Part shown: one piece after another, positions 62,721 to 64,000 of the stretch | Position numbering within the stretch: position 1 is the first letter of the stretch | Layout: every line of letters begins with the position of its first letter | NCBI RefSeq assembly: GCF_023674425.1 | Contig: NZ_CP098401.1 | Span: 2,277,501-2,341,500 of the forward strand | DNA from: Sphingomonas donggukensis | Lineage (GTDB): Bacteria; Pseudomonadota; Alphaproteobacteria; Sphingomonadales; Sphingomonadaceae | Direction: 5' to 3' | DNA: 64,000 bases | Program-made: the position numbers and the translations under genes | Notes under the pieces: model-generated | What the model saw: the letters and a program-made list of their open reading frames with translations, nothing else | Told to the model about the DNA's origin: nothing | Databases searched by the model: none

Positions 62721-64000
62721 CCGACGCACCCCGCGGGACGATCGCGACGGCGCGCCTGTTCGTCGGCGACGTCGCCGCCTATGCCGGGCGGCGCGGTGCG
62801 GTGGCGCTGGCGCTGATGGCGGCGGGCGGGGTGCTCGAGGGTGTCGGGCTGGCGATGCTGGTGCCGATGCTGGCGGTGCTGACCGGTCAGGCGAGCGGAC
62901 GCTTCGCGGGCGTACTGGACGATGCCTTCGCGATCGTCGGCGCGGGCGACATGACCGCGCGGCTGGGCGTGCTGCTCGGCATCTTCGCGGCACTCATCGC
63001 ACTGCGCGCCGTCGTCATGGCGTGGCGCGACGCGATCCTCTCCGACCTGCAACTGGGCTTCGTCGAGGGCCGCCGCGCGCAGCTCGTCGCGACGCTCGCC
63101 GCGGCGCGCTGGATCGACATTGTCGGCCTGCGCCACGCCCGCGTCACCCATGCGCTCTCCAGCGAGGTGTCGCGCCTGTCGGCGGCCATCCACCTGATGC
63201 TGCAGGTGCTGATCGCGGCGTTCCTGCTGGCGGTGCAGACGGTGCTGGTCGTGCTGCTGTCGCCGGCGATGGCGGCGATCGGGCTGGCGTCGGTCGTCAT
63301 CGGCTTCGTCGTGCTCGTCCCCGCCACGCGCCGCGCGTCGCGCATGGGGCTGGCGATGTCGCGCGGCAGTTTCCGGATGCTCGATTCGTCGGGCCAGTTC
63401 CTGGGCGGGCTGAAGATGGCGATCGCGCAGAACATGGCCCCCGCCTTCGCCGCGGAATCGAACGCGATCGGCGTGCGGCTGACCGAACAGCTGCGCGCCT
63501 ACCAGCGATACCAGACGCGCATCGGCCTGGTGTCGAGCAGCGCGATCGCCCTGATCGGCGCCGCGCTCGCCTTTGCGGGCGTCGCGATCGGCATCCCCAC
63601 GGTGACGCTGATCGCGACCCTCGCCGTCCTCGGGCGGATGAGCGGCCCGGTCCGCACGCTGCAGCAGAACCTCCAGCAGTTCGTCAGCCTGCTGCCCTCC
63701 TACGACACCCTGTGCGTGCTGGAGAGCGACCTGGCGCGCAGCCGCGGGGGCAGCGACGATTCGTCCGCGGCGGCCATGCCCGGCGGCACCGTCACGTTCG
63801 ACCGCGTCGGCTTCACCCACCCCGGTGCCGCCGCGCCGACGCTGCACGACGTATCGCTTGCCATCGCGCCGGGGGAGATCGTCGGCATCGTCGGCGCATC
63901 GGGAGCGGGCAAGACCAGCTTCGTCGATATCCTCGCCGGCCTGTTCGAGCCCGACGAGGGCCAGGTGCGCATCGGCGGCATCCCGCTCACCCACGCCAAT
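62717..64000 (+). CDS. ABC transporter with fused membrane and ATPase domains, 3'-truncated
   Basis: The reading frame is open from the ATG at 62717 to the window edge (428 codons). About six membrane helices occupy residues 25-320 (ABC exporter TMD), and the ATPase begins near residue 350 with VTFDRVGFTHPGAAAPTLHDV and Walker A GASGAGKTS (Lys399). It ends before Walker B. It resembles MsbA/PglK-type and lasso-peptide exporters. Substrate not inferable; with the preceding genes a peptide or lipid-linked sugar is plausible. Confidence 0.85.
   Translation, partial: MTDAPRGTIATARLFVGDVAAYAGRRGAVALALMAAGGVLEGVGLAMLVPMLAVLTGQASGRFAGVLDDAFAIVGAGDMTARLGVLLGIFAALIALRAVVMAWRDAILSDLQLGFVEGRRAQLVATLAAARWIDIVGLRHARVTHALSSEVSRLSAAIHLMLQVLIAAFLLAVQTVLVVLLSPAMAAIGLASVVIGFVVLVPATRRASRMGLAMSRGSFRMLDSSGQFLGGLKMAIAQNMAPAFAAESNAIGVRLTEQLRAYQRYQTRIGLVSSSAIALIGAALAFAGVAIGIPTVTLIATLAVLGRMSGPVRTLQQNLQQFVSLLPSYDTLCVLESDLARSRGGSDDSSAAAMPGGTVTFDRVGFTHPGAAAPTLHDVSLAIAPGEIVGIVGASGAGKTSFVDILAGLFEPDEGQVRIGGIPLTHAN

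Overview
The window is high-GC DNA from an alphaproteobacterium, most likely a sphingomonad (Sphingomonas or a close relative). This is inferred from the gene families present: a DUF4167 protein with a long Arg/Asp-rich tail, a DUF6456 protein, a cobS/cobT pair without cobN, an isocitrate lyase divergent from an HTH/IrrE/DUF2083 regulator, a split three-subunit transhydrogenase preceded by a tiny aa3-oxidase subunit IV, and TonB receptor/PiuC/PepSY iron uptake. No ribosomal RNA, IS element, prophage or CRISPR array was seen. Three tRNA genes (Gly-TCC, Tyr-GTA, Val-TAC) are present.

Layout. 1-7.4 kb: the end of a polysaccharide flippase, a CBS-domain protein, an intergenic repeat cluster, then a minus-strand block hisS-prfA-prmC-DUF4167 (translation and release-factor methylation). 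7.3-10.4 kb: two tRNAs, a GIY-YIG protein, an exported M28 peptidase and an rlmB-type rRNA methylase. 10.5-16.3 kb: a five-gene minus-strand operon made of an EAL phosphodiesterase, a LysM lipoprotein, a membrane Ser/Thr kinase, a TagH-type FHA protein and a PP2C phosphatase. This is the threonine-phosphorylation switch known from type VI secretion, but no secretion machinery is in the window. 16.4-22.4 kb: glyoxylate-shunt regulator and isocitrate lyase, a Doc/AbrB-type toxin-antitoxin pair, an acyl-CoA dehydrogenase and an SDR. 22.6-26.9 kb: a Fur-box-controlled iron module (TonB receptor, PiuC, PepSY). 26.9-32.1 kb: cobT and cobS flanking three unrecognised envelope genes. 32.2-36.6 kb: an HxlR regulator divergent from a tightly coupled six-gene operon of VOC, GST, DUF1428, VOC-VOC, PhnB-like and AHSA1 proteins. 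36.6-49.2 kb: mostly housekeeping and stress genes (sorbosone-type dehydrogenase, katG, CorC-like, ybeY, phoH, PPOX, EamA, miaB, plsC, fur, rimI, tsaB, nitroreductase, NifU). 49.3-57 kb: M16 protease, aa3 subunit IV, pntAA/AB/B, a winged-helix regulator. 57.3-58.6 kb: tRNA-Val, an HTH/S24-like regulator and a DUF6456 protein. 58.7-64 kb: a 2OG-Fe(II) oxygenase, two HPr-kinase-like proteins, a PqqD-type protein, a methyltransferase-like protein and an ABC exporter running off the edge. This looks like part of a peptide-modification (RiPP/lasso-like) or surface-polysaccharide cluster.

The most distinctive signals are (i) the HprK/HprK/PqqD/MTase/ABC/2OG cluster at the right edge, (ii) the stand-alone kinase-FHA-phosphatase operon whose kinase carries a periplasmic sensor and HAMP half, and (iii) several sequence-unrelated families of nested hairpin elements in the gaps, in which paired bases change together between copies or arms, suggesting the fold rather than the sequence is kept.
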